NCBI RefSeq assembly: GCF_040659735.1
Contig: NZ_JBFANZ010000012.1
Span: forward strand, 1 to 64,000
Origin: Micromonospora_I sp040659735
GTDB lineage: Bacteria > Actinomycetota > Actinomycetes > Mycobacteriales > Micromonosporaceae
Reading direction: 5' to 3'
DNA: 64,000 nucleotides
Shown here: positions 54,501-62,177 of the stretch, in pieces
How positions within the stretch are numbered: position 1 is the stretch's first letter
How the letters are laid out: every line of letters begins with the position of its first letter
Made by a program: the position numbers and the translations under genes
The notes under the pieces: generated by a model
Seen by the model: the letters and a program-made list of their open reading frames with translations, nothing else
The model's database searches: none
Told to the model about the DNA's origin: nothing

Positions 54501-55129
54501 TGGCGGCCCGGATCGACCACGCGGTCACGTCGGGCACGTTCTCCCTCGACGGCCAGACCTTCGACGTCGACAACAACGTGTGGGTGGTCGGCGACGACGA
54601 CGAATGCGTGGTGATCGACGCTCCGCACAATGTGGAGGCGATCCTGCGGGTGGTGAACGGACGCCGGGTCGTCGCGGTCCTCGCGACGCACGCGCATGAC
54701 GATCACGTCCGCGCGGCGCCGGCGCTGGCCGCGGAGACGAAGAGCCGGGTGCTGCTGCACCCCGACGACCGGGTGCTCTGGGATCTGGTGCACCCCGACG
54801 TCGCGCCGCAGGGCATCGTGCGCGACGGGGAGAGCGTGGAGGTCGCCGGGACGACGCTACAGATCCTGCACACCCCGGGACACAGCCCGGGCGCCTGCTG
54901 CGTGTACGCGCCCGAACTCGGTGTCGTCTTCACCGGTGACACGCTCTTCGCGGGCGGCCCCGGCGCGACCGGCCGGTCCTACAGCGACTTCGGCACCATC
55001 ATCGAGTCGATCCGCACCCGGCTGTTCACCCTGCCGCCGGAGACCAGGGTGCACACCGGCCACGGCGACAGCACCACGATCGGCGCGGAGGCCCCGCACC
55101 TCGACGAGTGGATCGCGCGCGGCCACTGA
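54500..55129 (+). CDS. MBL-fold hydrolase paired with mycothiol dehydrogenase
   Basis: A 209-aa glyoxalase II-like enzyme: ATHAHDDH metal motif, LHTPGHSPGACCVY, FTGDTLFAGGPGATGRSYSD and HTGHGDSTTIG. Its ATG overlaps the dehydrogenase stop (TGATG). In mycobacteria a similar gene follows mscR; a role in hydrolysing S-formylmycothiol is a plausible inference that would complete formaldehyde oxidation to formate. Confidence 0.88.
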   Translation: MAARIDHAVTSGTFSLDGQTFDVDNNVWVVGDDDECVVIDAPHNVEAILRVVNGRRVVAVLATHAHDDHVRAAPALAAETKSRVLLHPDDRVLWDLVHPDVAPQGIVRDGESVEVAGTTLQILHTPGHSPGACCVYAPELGVVFTGDTLFAGGPGATGRSYSDFGTIIESIRTRLFTLPPETRVHTGHGDSTTIGAEAPHLDEWIARGH

Positions 55130-55196
55130 CCGCCACAGACCGCCGCGCGCCGGCCCGCCCCGGGAACGGCGGCGGAGCGCCGGGGCGAAGGGACAG

Positions 55197-55269
55197 GATC
55201 CGCGTGATCAGGGAACGGGAACGTGACGCGCCGACGACACGTACGAGCTGTTGCCTGATCACGCGGATC
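55197..55269. repeat. 73-bp GATC-type inverted repeat
   Basis: Perfect 16-bp arms GATCCGCGTGATCAGG (55197-55212) and CCTGATCACGCGGATC (55254-55269), with a second inner ACGTG/CACGT pair. It sits in the 361-bp gap between the MBL gene and the methyltransferase gene, which otherwise shows nothing but a possible promoter near 55400. Confidence 0.7.
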
Positions 55270-55490
55270 ATCTCGGGGCCTGCCCGTCGTGACGCTCCTT
55301 TGCGGACATTGTCCGGACATCGACAGCCTCACATCCGGCTCCGACACTTTTCCGCGGCGCGGCGCGCCCGGTAGCTTTTGCAACCGCACCGGGACCGGCA
55401 TCCTGTATGTTCCGGAATCTGATCACGAGGGGAGGCAGCGGCCGGTCCCCCGCGGCGCCACGTCCGCCGGGCCTCCCGGTCGCGCGCCTG

Positions 55491-56285
55491 ATGGCCGACA
55501 ACGCACCCGCCCAGCCCGCCGCCAGCGCGGCGACGACCGCCGCGACGCGCCGGAACCACGACGCGGACTGGGACGCCTGGCCGGTGCGGGACTACCTGGC
55601 GGAGAACTACCGCGAGCTGCACCCGGCCGACGTCGCCGTCATCGACCATCACGCCGGCTTCTACCGCGATCTGGCTCCCGGCAGCATCGACGTCGGGCTG
55701 GAGTTGGGCGCCGGCCCCAACCTCTATCCACTGATGTTGGCCACGGCGGTGTGCCGGCGCGTTCACGCGGTGGAGCCGAGCGCGGCGAACCGGGCCTATC
55801 TGCGCGCGCAACTCACGTACGCGCCCGATCCCTCCTGGGAGCCCTTCTACGCGCACTGCCGTCGTCAACTGCCCGCGTTACCGTCGACCAGCGCCGCCGC
55901 GCTGTCCCGGGTGACCGTTTCCCGCGGTGACGCGCTGAACGTGCCGGCCGGCGGCTACGGGCTGGCCTCGATGCATTTCGTGGCCGAGAGCGTCACCGAG
56001 GACGCCGACGAGTTCCGGGCGTTGTGCGGGGCGTACGTGCGCTCCGTGCGCCCGGGCGGTCATCTCGTCGCCGCGTTCATGGAGAACATGGGGCGCTACC
56101 GGGTCGGTGCCGGACCCCAATGGCCGGGCTACCCGGTCGACGAGCCGGCCATCCGGTCCGTGTTCGAACCGCTCGTCGACGATCTGGTCCTGGCGCGGAT
56201 CGACGCGGACCCCACGTTGCCCGCCTGGGGCTACACCGGGATGGTCCTGCTCACCGCTCGGCGCGCGGCCGAGCCGGTCCGGTAA
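55491..56285 (+). CDS. NNMT/PNMT-like SAM-dependent methyltransferase (SCO2525-type)
   Basis: About 264 aa. The N-terminal DADWDAWPVRDYLAENYREL resembles the actinobacterial SCO2525 family; motif I is VGLELGAGPNLYPLML, followed by VHAVEPSAANRAYLRAQL, SRGDALNVP and MHFVAESVTED. Substrate unknown. The start is uncertain: ATG at 55491 has a weak site; ATG at 55407 adds 28 residues. The next gene begins within 45 bp. Confidence 0.8.
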   Translation: MADNAPAQPAASAATTAATRRNHDADWDAWPVRDYLAENYRELHPADVAVIDHHAGFYRDLAPGSIDVGLELGAGPNLYPLMLATAVCRRVHAVEPSAANRAYLRAQLTYAPDPSWEPFYAHCRRQLPALPSTSAAALSRVTVSRGDALNVPAGGYGLASMHFVAESVTEDADEFRALCGAYVRSVRPGGHLVAAFMENMGRYRVGAGPQWPGYPVDEPAIRSVFEPLVDDLVLARIDADPTLPAWGYTGMVLLTARRAAEPVR

Positions 56286-56325
56286 CGCCGGCCGGACGGA
56301 GGGGGCGGACCGTGGAAGAAGCGTC

Positions 56326-56625
56326 CTGGTCGCGATCGGATTTCTGGTCGAGTGCCCGGACCGCGGGCCCGTGCCGGAGATCGTCGAGGCGGCGGTGGAA
56401 CCGGCGCTCACCGAACCGGCCGTGCTCGACGGCGTCCGGATCGCCGGTGAGCTGTGGTTGAGCGACGGGGTACGGGCGGGGACGTTCAACACCCTGAACG
56501 GCGACAAGATCTATCCGCTGCCGCCGCGGCGGCGGGCGGCGGGGCCGGTGGAGCTGCGGCTGCGCTACCGGCTCGGTGGCGGGCTGGCGGAGTTCGACGC
56601 GCGGTGGGGCGCGGGGACAGAATGA
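56326..56625 (+). CDS. small protein of unknown function with no standard start codon
   Basis: Strong codon bias from about 56323 to the stop at 56625, about 100 residues: LVAIGFLVECPDRGPVPEIV, then a Glu/Ala-rich helix, ELWLSDGVRAGTFNTLNGDK and a basic-then-acidic end. No ATG, GTG or TTG lies at the start of the biased region; CTG at 56326, preceded by GGAAG, is the best candidate, and the next in-frame ATG upstream (56107) is deep inside the methyltransferase gene. A sequencing indel near the GTG at 56312, or a CTG start, would explain this. I do not recognise the family. Confidence 0.5.
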   Translation: MVAIGFLVECPDRGPVPEIVEAAVEPALTEPAVLDGVRIAGELWLSDGVRAGTFNTLNGDKIYPLPPRRRAAGPVELRLRYRLGGGLAEFDARWGAGTE

Positions 56626-56630
56626 TCCAA

Positions 56631-56644
56631 TTTTCGGCCGAAAA
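56631..56644. repeat. perfect 14-bp palindrome TTTTCGGCCGAAAA
   Basis: It lies 5 bp after the stop of the small gene and 7 bp before the candidate promoter of the GGDEF-EAL gene; it could be an operator or a short terminator. Confidence 0.5.
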
Positions 56645-56650
56645 CACGTC

Positions 56651-56678
56651 TTTAGGACATAATGATCAGCGCTATCCT
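56651..56678 (+). promoter_or_regulatory. candidate promoter of the GGDEF-EAL / oxoamine synthase pair
   Basis: TTTAGG, 16 bp, TATCCT in a locally AT-rich stretch; it would give a ~55-nt leader. Confidence 0.4.
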
Positions 56679-56738
56679 CGCGCGATCCGCTTCTTCCCGG
56701 GACGACGCGCTCAGGGAGTCCCGGCGGAAGGGGGGCGC

Positions 56739-59700
56739 ATGGACACGCGCAGGTTAATGGGGTGCTACCTCGCCGTCGCGGCCGTCATCAGCGCCGCCTA
56801 CTACGCCTTCCCCTCCTGGCACCTCGCCACCTGGGGGCTGCTCGGGCTCACGAGCGCCACCGCAGTGCTCGTCGGGGTGCGCCGCAACCGACCACGACGG
56901 CGCGCGCCGTGGCTGCTCCTCGCGGCGGCACTGCTCACCTTCACCGCCGGCGACGCCGCCTACAACATCCTGACCGACGTCCTGGGGCGACAGAACCCTT
57001 TTCCCTCGTTCGCCGACGTGCTCTACCAACTCTTCTACGGTCTGCTCCTGGCCGGCCTGCTCCTGCTCCCGGACCGCGGGCTGCGTGGGCGCGACCGCCC
57101 CAGCCTGCTCGACGCCCTGGCCCTGACCGCGGGGCTCGGCCTGCTCTCGTGGATCTTCCTGATCAGCCCGCACATCCAGGCTCAGCACGTCACGCCGCTG
57201 CAGCGCGCCGCGTCAATCTCCCTACCCCTGTGGGATGTGCTGATCCTGGCCGCCGGAGCGCAGCTCATCTCGTCGGCCCGGCGCAATCCGAGCGTGCTGC
57301 TGCTCGCCGTCGGCGGCGTGGGGGTGCTCATCTCGGACGTGCTCTACGGGCTCAGCCAACTGCGCGGTTCCTGGGAGATCGGCGGCCCGGTGGACCTCGG
57401 CTGGACGGTGTTCTACGTGAGCTGGGGGGCGGCCGCGCTGCACCCGTCGATGGCCGCACTGACCGAACCGCGCACCAGCCGGCCCCGCGAAGCCGGCAAC
57501 CTGCGTCTGTTGCTGCTCGGGCTCTCCTCCCTCATCCCGCCCGCGGTGCTGCTCGTCGAGGCGACCGCCGGGCACGTCAGCGACGGTGCGGTCATCGCGC
57601 TCCTCTCCGCGCTGATGTTCCTGCTCGTCCTGGCCCGACTCGCCGGAGTGATCGCCACCCACCGCCAGGCCGTCGCGCGGGAACGGGGGATCCGCCGGGC
57701 CAGCACGGCCCTGGTCTGGGCGACGAGCGCGGAGCAGGTCGCGACCGCCATCCGGGTCGCGCTCGCCGAACTCCTGCCCCGCGGCGTGGATTACCGGGTG
57801 GTGCTCGCCGAGGAGCCGACGTCCGGGCCCTGGCCGGCGCCGACGGACGGTGGCCACGTGGCGCGGTTGGTGACGACGGCGAGCCTCGATCGGGCACTCG
57901 CCGCGCTGCTCGGTGACTTCGACGCGGCATGGCAGTGTCACATCACGGTGACCGGCCGCCCGGCGGGGAACCCGCACATCGGCACGCTCTACGTCGCGGC
58001 GCCCCGTTCCGCGCTGCTCACCGTGCACGAGTCCGTCGAGGCGCTGACGGCCCAGGCGGCGCTGGCGCTGGAACGCATCGCACTCAACCAGGAGATCAAC
58101 CGACGGAGCAGCGAGGAATACTTCCGCACGCTCGTGCACAACACCGCTGATGTCATCCTGATCGTCGACGGCGAGGACCGGATCCGCTACGACAGTCCCT
58201 CGGCGGCGACCGTGTTCGGGCCGGACCCGCTGGCCGGTCGCGCGCTCCCCGAGCTCATCCATCCGCAGGACCGTGCCGATGCCCGCGAGCTGCTGACGCT
58301 GATGCGGGCGGGCAGCGGCGACACGGCCGACGCCGACTGGGCGGTGGTCACGGCGACCGGTCGCCGCATCGAGGTCGAGGCCTCCTGTCGCGACCTGCGC
58401 GCCGATCCCACCGTCGATGGTCTGGTCATCACCCTGCGCGACGTCACCGAGCGGCGGGAACTGGAACGCGAGCTCACCCACCGCGCCTTCCACGACTCGC
58501 TCACCGGCCTGGCGAACCGCGTGCTGTTCCAGGAGCGGGTCCAGCAGGCGGTGACGCGCTCCCGCCACGCCGGCACCGTCGCGGCGGTGCTCTTCATCGA
58601 CATCGACGACTTCAAGGTGGTCAACGACACGATGGGGCACTCCGCCGGCGACGAACTGCTGATCGCGGTCAGCCGGCGGCTCGCGCGGTGTCTGCGCGCC
58701 CATGACACCGCCGCCCGGCTCGGCGGGGACGAGTTCGCGGCGGTCGTCGAGGACGCGGCGGATCCGGCCGAGGTGGAGGAGGTGGCGCAGCGGCTGGTCG
58801 CCGCGTTCGCCGAGCCGTTCCGGCTCGCCGACGGCGTGGTCAGCACGACGGCGAGCGTGGGGGTGGCCACGACCGCCGAGACGTGCGAGGGGCAGGATCT
58901 GTTGCGCCACGCCGATCTGGCGCTCTATGTGGCCAAGGGCGCGGGGAAGAGCCAGTGGCGCCGCTACCAACCGGCCCTGCACACGGCTGTCCTCGACCGC
59001 ATGCAACTGCGCACCGAACTCGACCAGGCGCTGGCGAGCCCGGAGTTCGCGGTGCAGTACCAGCCGATCGTCGCGCTGGAGACCGGCCGACCCGTCGGTC
59101 TCGAAGCCCTCGTACGCTGGCACCACCCCACCCGCGGCCTGCTCACCCCGGCGCAGTTCATCGACCTCGCCGAGGAGAGCGGCCTGATCGTCCCGATCGG
59201 TTACTGGGTGCTGGAGCGGGCGATCACCGACGCGGTCGCGTGGTCGACGGAGCTCGGCCCGGAAGACGCCCCGTACGTCACGGTCAACGTCTCGGTCCGA
59301 CAGTTCCGCTCCCCCGGCTTCGTCGAGCGGGTCCTCGGTCAACTCGACGAAGCGGGCCTCCCACCCGAGCGACTGGTTCTGGAGATCACCGAGAGCCTGT
59401 TGCTCCGCGATGACGAGCGGGTCTGGACGGACCTGGCGGCGCTGCGCGCCGCCGGCGTACGGCTCGCGATCGATGATTTCGGCACCGGCTACTCCTCGCT
59501 GAGCTACCTGCGCCAGGTACCCGCCAACCTGCTCAAGATCGAAAAGTCGTTCATCGACACGATCCTGGTCGAACCCGACCAGCGCTCGCTGGTCGAGGGG
59601 ATCCTCGGGCTCGCGCACACCCTGGGACTCGAGATCATCGCCGAGGGCATTGAAGACCCCGCCGAACGGCGGGTGCTCGCCGAGATCGGCTGCCAGTTCG

Positions 59701-59780
59701 GCCAGGGCTACCTCTTCGCGAAGTCGATGGACTACGACGACATGATCAAATGGACCCTCGCCGCACGACACGCCATCTGA
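56739..59780 (+). CDS. membrane PAS-GGDEF-EAL protein (c-di-GMP synthesis/breakdown)
   Basis: A 1013-aa protein. Residues ~5-310 form about ten membrane helices (an MHYT/MASE-like sensor region), then a GAF-like linker (~320-455), PAS (~465-580: YFRTLVHNTADVILIVDGED), GGDEF (motif intact at ~662-666, AARLGGDEFAAVV; DDFKVVNDTMGH) and EAL (motif intact at ~789-791, GLEALVRWHHP; IDDFGTGYSSLSYLR; QGYLFAKSM). Both catalytic motifs are complete, so it could act as cyclase, phosphodiesterase or both. ATG at 56739 with GAAGGGGGG upstream. The oxoamine synthase starts 18 bp after it. Confidence 0.95.
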   Translation: MDTRRLMGCYLAVAAVISAAYYAFPSWHLATWGLLGLTSATAVLVGVRRNRPRRRAPWLLLAAALLTFTAGDAAYNILTDVLGRQNPFPSFADVLYQLFYGLLLAGLLLLPDRGLRGRDRPSLLDALALTAGLGLLSWIFLISPHIQAQHVTPLQRAASISLPLWDVLILAAGAQLISSARRNPSVLLLAVGGVGVLISDVLYGLSQLRGSWEIGGPVDLGWTVFYVSWGAAALHPSMAALTEPRTSRPREAGNLRLLLLGLSSLIPPAVLLVEATAGHVSDGAVIALLSALMFLLVLARLAGVIATHRQAVARERGIRRASTALVWATSAEQVATAIRVALAELLPRGVDYRVVLAEEPTSGPWPAPTDGGHVARLVTTASLDRALAALLGDFDAAWQCHITVTGRPAGNPHIGTLYVAAPRSALLTVHESVEALTAQAALALERIALNQEINRRSSEEYFRTLVHNTADVILIVDGEDRIRYDSPSAATVFGPDPLAGRALPELIHPQDRADARELLTLMRAGSGDTADADWAVVTATGRRIEVEASCRDLRADPTVDGLVITLRDVTERRELERELTHRAFHDSLTGLANRVLFQERVQQAVTRSRHAGTVAAVLFIDIDDFKVVNDTMGHSAGDELLIAVSRRLARCLRAHDTAARLGGDEFAAVVEDAADPAEVEEVAQRLVAAFAEPFRLADGVVSTTASVGVATTAETCEGQDLLRHADLALYVAKGAGKSQWRRYQPALHTAVLDRMQLRTELDQALASPEFAVQYQPIVALETGRPVGLEALVRWHHPTRGLLTPAQFIDLAEESGLIVPIGYWVLERAITDAVAWSTELGPEDAPYVTVNVSVRQFRSPGFVERVLGQLDEAGLPPERLVLEITESLLLRDDERVWTDLAALRAAGVRLAIDDFGTGYSSLSYLRQVPANLLKIEKSFIDTILVEPDQRSLVEGILGLAHTLGLEIIAEGIEDPAERRVLAEIGCQFGQGYLFAKSMDYDDMIKWTLAARHAI

Positions 59781-59798
59781 CCAACCGCGAGGTCCCCC

Positions 59799-61019
59799 GT
59801 GACGTCCACCCCGCATCTTGCCGACCTGGCCCGCCTTTCCAGCAGCAGCCCGATCTACGACGCCGTGATCGAGGAGGTCCGAGGGCGGCACATCCGCATC
59901 GGCGACCGGTGGTTGGTCGACTTTGCCTCCTGCAACTACCTCGGCTTCGATCTCGACCCCGAGATCATGGCCTCGATCGGCGAGCAGGTCCGCCGCTGGG
60001 GCACCCACCCGAGCTGGTCCCGACTCCTGGGCAACCCGCGTCTCTACCCGCGGATCGAGGAACGCCTGGCCGCGCTGCTCGGCGCTCCGGACACGCTCGT
60101 CCTGCCCACCGTCACGTTGATCCACATGGCCGTGGTGCCGCTCCTCGCCGACGGAGGCACCGTCTTCCTCGACAGCCGCGCGCACAAGACGATCTACGAC
60201 GCCGCCCGGTACGCGCAGGGGCTCGGCGCGACGCTCCGGCCGTTCCGCTCCGGCGATCTGCAACAGCTGGACGAGTTGCTGGGCAGCGCCCCCGCGACCG
60301 GGCCCCGGCTGGTCTGCATCGACGGCGTCAACAGCATGACCGGCAACCTGCCCGACCTCGAGGGTCACCTGCGGATCTGCCGGCAGCACGGGGCGCTGCT
60401 CTACGTGGACGACGCACACGGCTTCGGCGTGATCGGCGAGCGGCGCGAGGACGAGAGCTCCCCGTACGGGAGCCGCGGCAACGCCGTCGTCGCGCATCTC
60501 GGACAGAGCTACGACGACCTGATCCTGGTCGGCGGCTTCTCCAAGGCGTACTCGTCGATGCTGGCGTTCCTGGCCCTGCCGACCGCGCTGAAGGAGCAGC
60601 TGAAGCTCACCGCGCCCCCGTACCTCTACTCCGGTCCCTCCCCCACCGCGTCGCTCGCCACGGTGCTGGCCGGCTTCGACGTCAACGAGGCCCGCGGCGA
60701 CGCCCTCCGGGCCCATCTGCACCGCCTCACGGCGCGGGTCCTCGACCACGTCCATGCGAGGGGACTGACCACGCCGAACACGACCGGCACGCCGATCGTC
60801 GAGTTGCCGCTCGCGCCCGGGCGCGACCTGGGCGAGATCGCCGACGCGCTCTGGCGACACGGCATCTACGTCACCTTCGCCGCCCATCCCCTGGTGCCTC
60901 TCGCCGAGGTGGGCATCCGCCTGCAGTTGACGGCCGCGCACACCGACGCCGACGTCGACCAGCTCGTCGCCGCGCTCGACGGGCTCGCGGAGGAGGAGTT
61001 TCTGCGCCGCGTCGGGTGA
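59799..61019 (+). CDS. alpha-oxoamine synthase (AONS/CqsA/SPT-like PLP enzyme)
   Basis: A 406-aa fold-type I PLP enzyme that condenses an amino acid with an acyl-CoA. Motifs: FASCNYLGFDLDPE, GTHPSWSRLLGNP, VDDAHGFGVIGE, and the Schiff-base lysine in ILVGGFSKAYSS; the end has GIRLQLTAAHTDADVDQLV. GTHPSW replaces the GTGGSR-type acyl-CoA loop of BioF/KBL, which argues against plain biotin synthesis; no bio genes are near. Candidates are a serine-palmitoyltransferase-like or CqsA/LqsA-like activity. GTG at 59799; co-transcription with the GGDEF-EAL gene is likely. Confidence 0.9.
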   Translation: MTSTPHLADLARLSSSSPIYDAVIEEVRGRHIRIGDRWLVDFASCNYLGFDLDPEIMASIGEQVRRWGTHPSWSRLLGNPRLYPRIEERLAALLGAPDTLVLPTVTLIHMAVVPLLADGGTVFLDSRAHKTIYDAARYAQGLGATLRPFRSGDLQQLDELLGSAPATGPRLVCIDGVNSMTGNLPDLEGHLRICRQHGALLYVDDAHGFGVIGERREDESSPYGSRGNAVVAHLGQSYDDLILVGGFSKAYSSMLAFLALPTALKEQLKLTAPPYLYSGPSPTASLATVLAGFDVNEARGDALRAHLHRLTARVLDHVHARGLTTPNTTGTPIVELPLAPGRDLGEIADALWRHGIYVTFAAHPLVPLAEVGIRLQLTAAHTDADVDQLVAALDGLAEEEFLRRVG

Positions 61020-61106
61020 GATCCGACCGGCGTAGGACGAGTACCAGACCAGGACGCGCGCGACATTCCGCTGGTGATCCTCAGCCGGGACGGAGGCGCC
61101 GCTGAC

Positions 61107-61112
61107 TACTGT
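61107..61112 (+). promoter_or_regulatory. -10 hexamer of the first MarR gene (leaderless)
   Basis: TACTGT, then GGTGGC, then GTG. Confidence 0.5.
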
Positions 61113-61118
61113 GGTGGC

Positions 61119-61568
61119 GTGCAGCCAGAGACCAGCCCGGACAGCGGGCCGCTCGACGCCGTCGAGCAGGAGCTCACGGTGCTGCTCCGACGGGCGCGTG
61201 GGGCGTATCACCGCGCGGCCCAGGAATTCGATCCGGACCTCGACCCGGCGGCGTACGGGCTGTTGCTGCGATTGGACGAGGTCGGCAGCTGCCGGGTGAC
61301 CGACCTCGCCGTCTTCTTCGGGATCGGCAAGCCGACCGTGAGCCGCCAGCTGCAGCTACTCGAACGGGCGGGCATGGTGCATCGCCGGCCGGACGCGGAG
61401 GACGCCCGCGCGGTCCGCTTCGCGCTGACCGCGCTGGGGTCCGGACGGCTCGCCGCGGTACGACAGGCGCGCCGCGACCGCCTCCGCGCCGGCCTGTCGG
61501 TGTGGCCGGCACACGATATCGAGCTGCTCGGCCGCCTGCTGGCGCGCTTCAACGCGATCGAGTTCTGA
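61119..61568 (+). CDS. MarR-family regulator (149 aa)
   Basis: A winged-helix dimer-type regulator. HTH: CRVTDLAVFFGIGKPTVSRQ, wing with DAEDARAVRFALT. GTG at 61119 agrees with a -10 placed 6 nt upstream; the in-frame ATG at 61074 would overlap it. No ligand is predictable. It precedes a second marR and an efflux gene; which genes it controls is unclear. Confidence 0.88.
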   Translation: MQPETSPDSGPLDAVEQELTVLLRRARGAYHRAAQEFDPDLDPAAYGLLLRLDEVGSCRVTDLAVFFGIGKPTVSRQLQLLERAGMVHRRPDAEDARAVRFALTALGSGRLAAVRQARRDRLRAGLSVWPAHDIELLGRLLARFNAIEF

Positions 61569-61603
61569 CTTCCTCCGCAGTAGCCCACCTCTCCACTTAT
61601 TTG

Positions 61604-61645
61604 GTTGTCTCAAGCAATGACAGTGATATCGTTGCCTCAGGCAAC
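61604..61645 (+). promoter_or_regulatory. tandem MarR-type operators
   Basis: GTTGCCTCAGGCAAC (61631-61645) is a perfect 7-1-7 palindrome; GTTGTCTCAAGCAAT (61604-61618) is a degenerate copy, centres 27 bp apart. They cover the promoter and leader of the second marR gene, fitting autorepression. Confidence 0.65.
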
Positions 61646-61660
61646 TACAAGGGAGACGTG

Positions 61661-62125
61661 ATGGGTAGCCGGGAAGCCGCGTGCGCCGCTCTGGCGTCCG
61701 AAGTCAACGCGCTCGGATCGGCCCGTCGCGACCTCGTCCGTCACGTCGCCGCCGGCACCGTGAGCATCGGTTGCCTCGCGCCACTCGCCGCCCTCAGCGG
61801 GACGGAGGGGCTGCGCATCAGCGAGATCGCCCAGCGGACCCGGGTCGACATCTCGGTCGCCAGCCGGCAGATCACGGCGATGGAGGCCGCCGGGATGGCG
61901 CAGCGTTGCGCCGACCCGCACGACCGGCGGTCACACGTCGTCCGCCTGACGGACAAGGGGCAGCGGGAGCTCGACCGCCTCCGGAGCGAGGCCGGCGCCT
62001 TCGTCGAGAGCACGCTCGCGGACTGGTCGCTGAATGAGATCGACCAGCTCATCGAAGGGGTACGCCGGCTGCGCCGGACGTGGGAAGAGGCGCTGACGGC
62101 GCCGGGCAGCACAAACCGATCGTGA
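61661..62125 (+). CDS. MarR-family regulator, probable repressor of the downstream efflux pump
   Basis: A 154-aa MarR protein: LRISEIAQRTRVDISVASRQ as HTH, wing around CADPHDRRSHVVRLTDKGQ. ATG at 61661 with AAGGGAG upstream (GTG at 61658 is an alternative). Its leader contains two palindromes, and the MFS gene follows 52 bp downstream: the classic marR-emrB layout. Confidence 0.92.
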   Translation: MGSREAACAALASEVNALGSARRDLVRHVAAGTVSIGCLAPLAALSGTEGLRISEIAQRTRVDISVASRQITAMEAAGMAQRCADPHDRRSHVVRLTDKGQRELDRLRSEAGAFVESTLADWSLNEIDQLIEGVRRLRRTWEEALTAPGSTNRS

Positions 62126-62177
62126 ACCGACGGGCCACGCCCCGGTTCGCAAGACACCTGAACCAGCAAAGGAAGTC

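Noticed and set aside
57222..61211. 1329-codon open frame antisense to the GGDEF-EAL and oxoamine synthase genes
   Set aside because: Arg/Gly/Val-rich low-complexity translation typical of antisense frames; the sense genes carry complete catalytic motifs.
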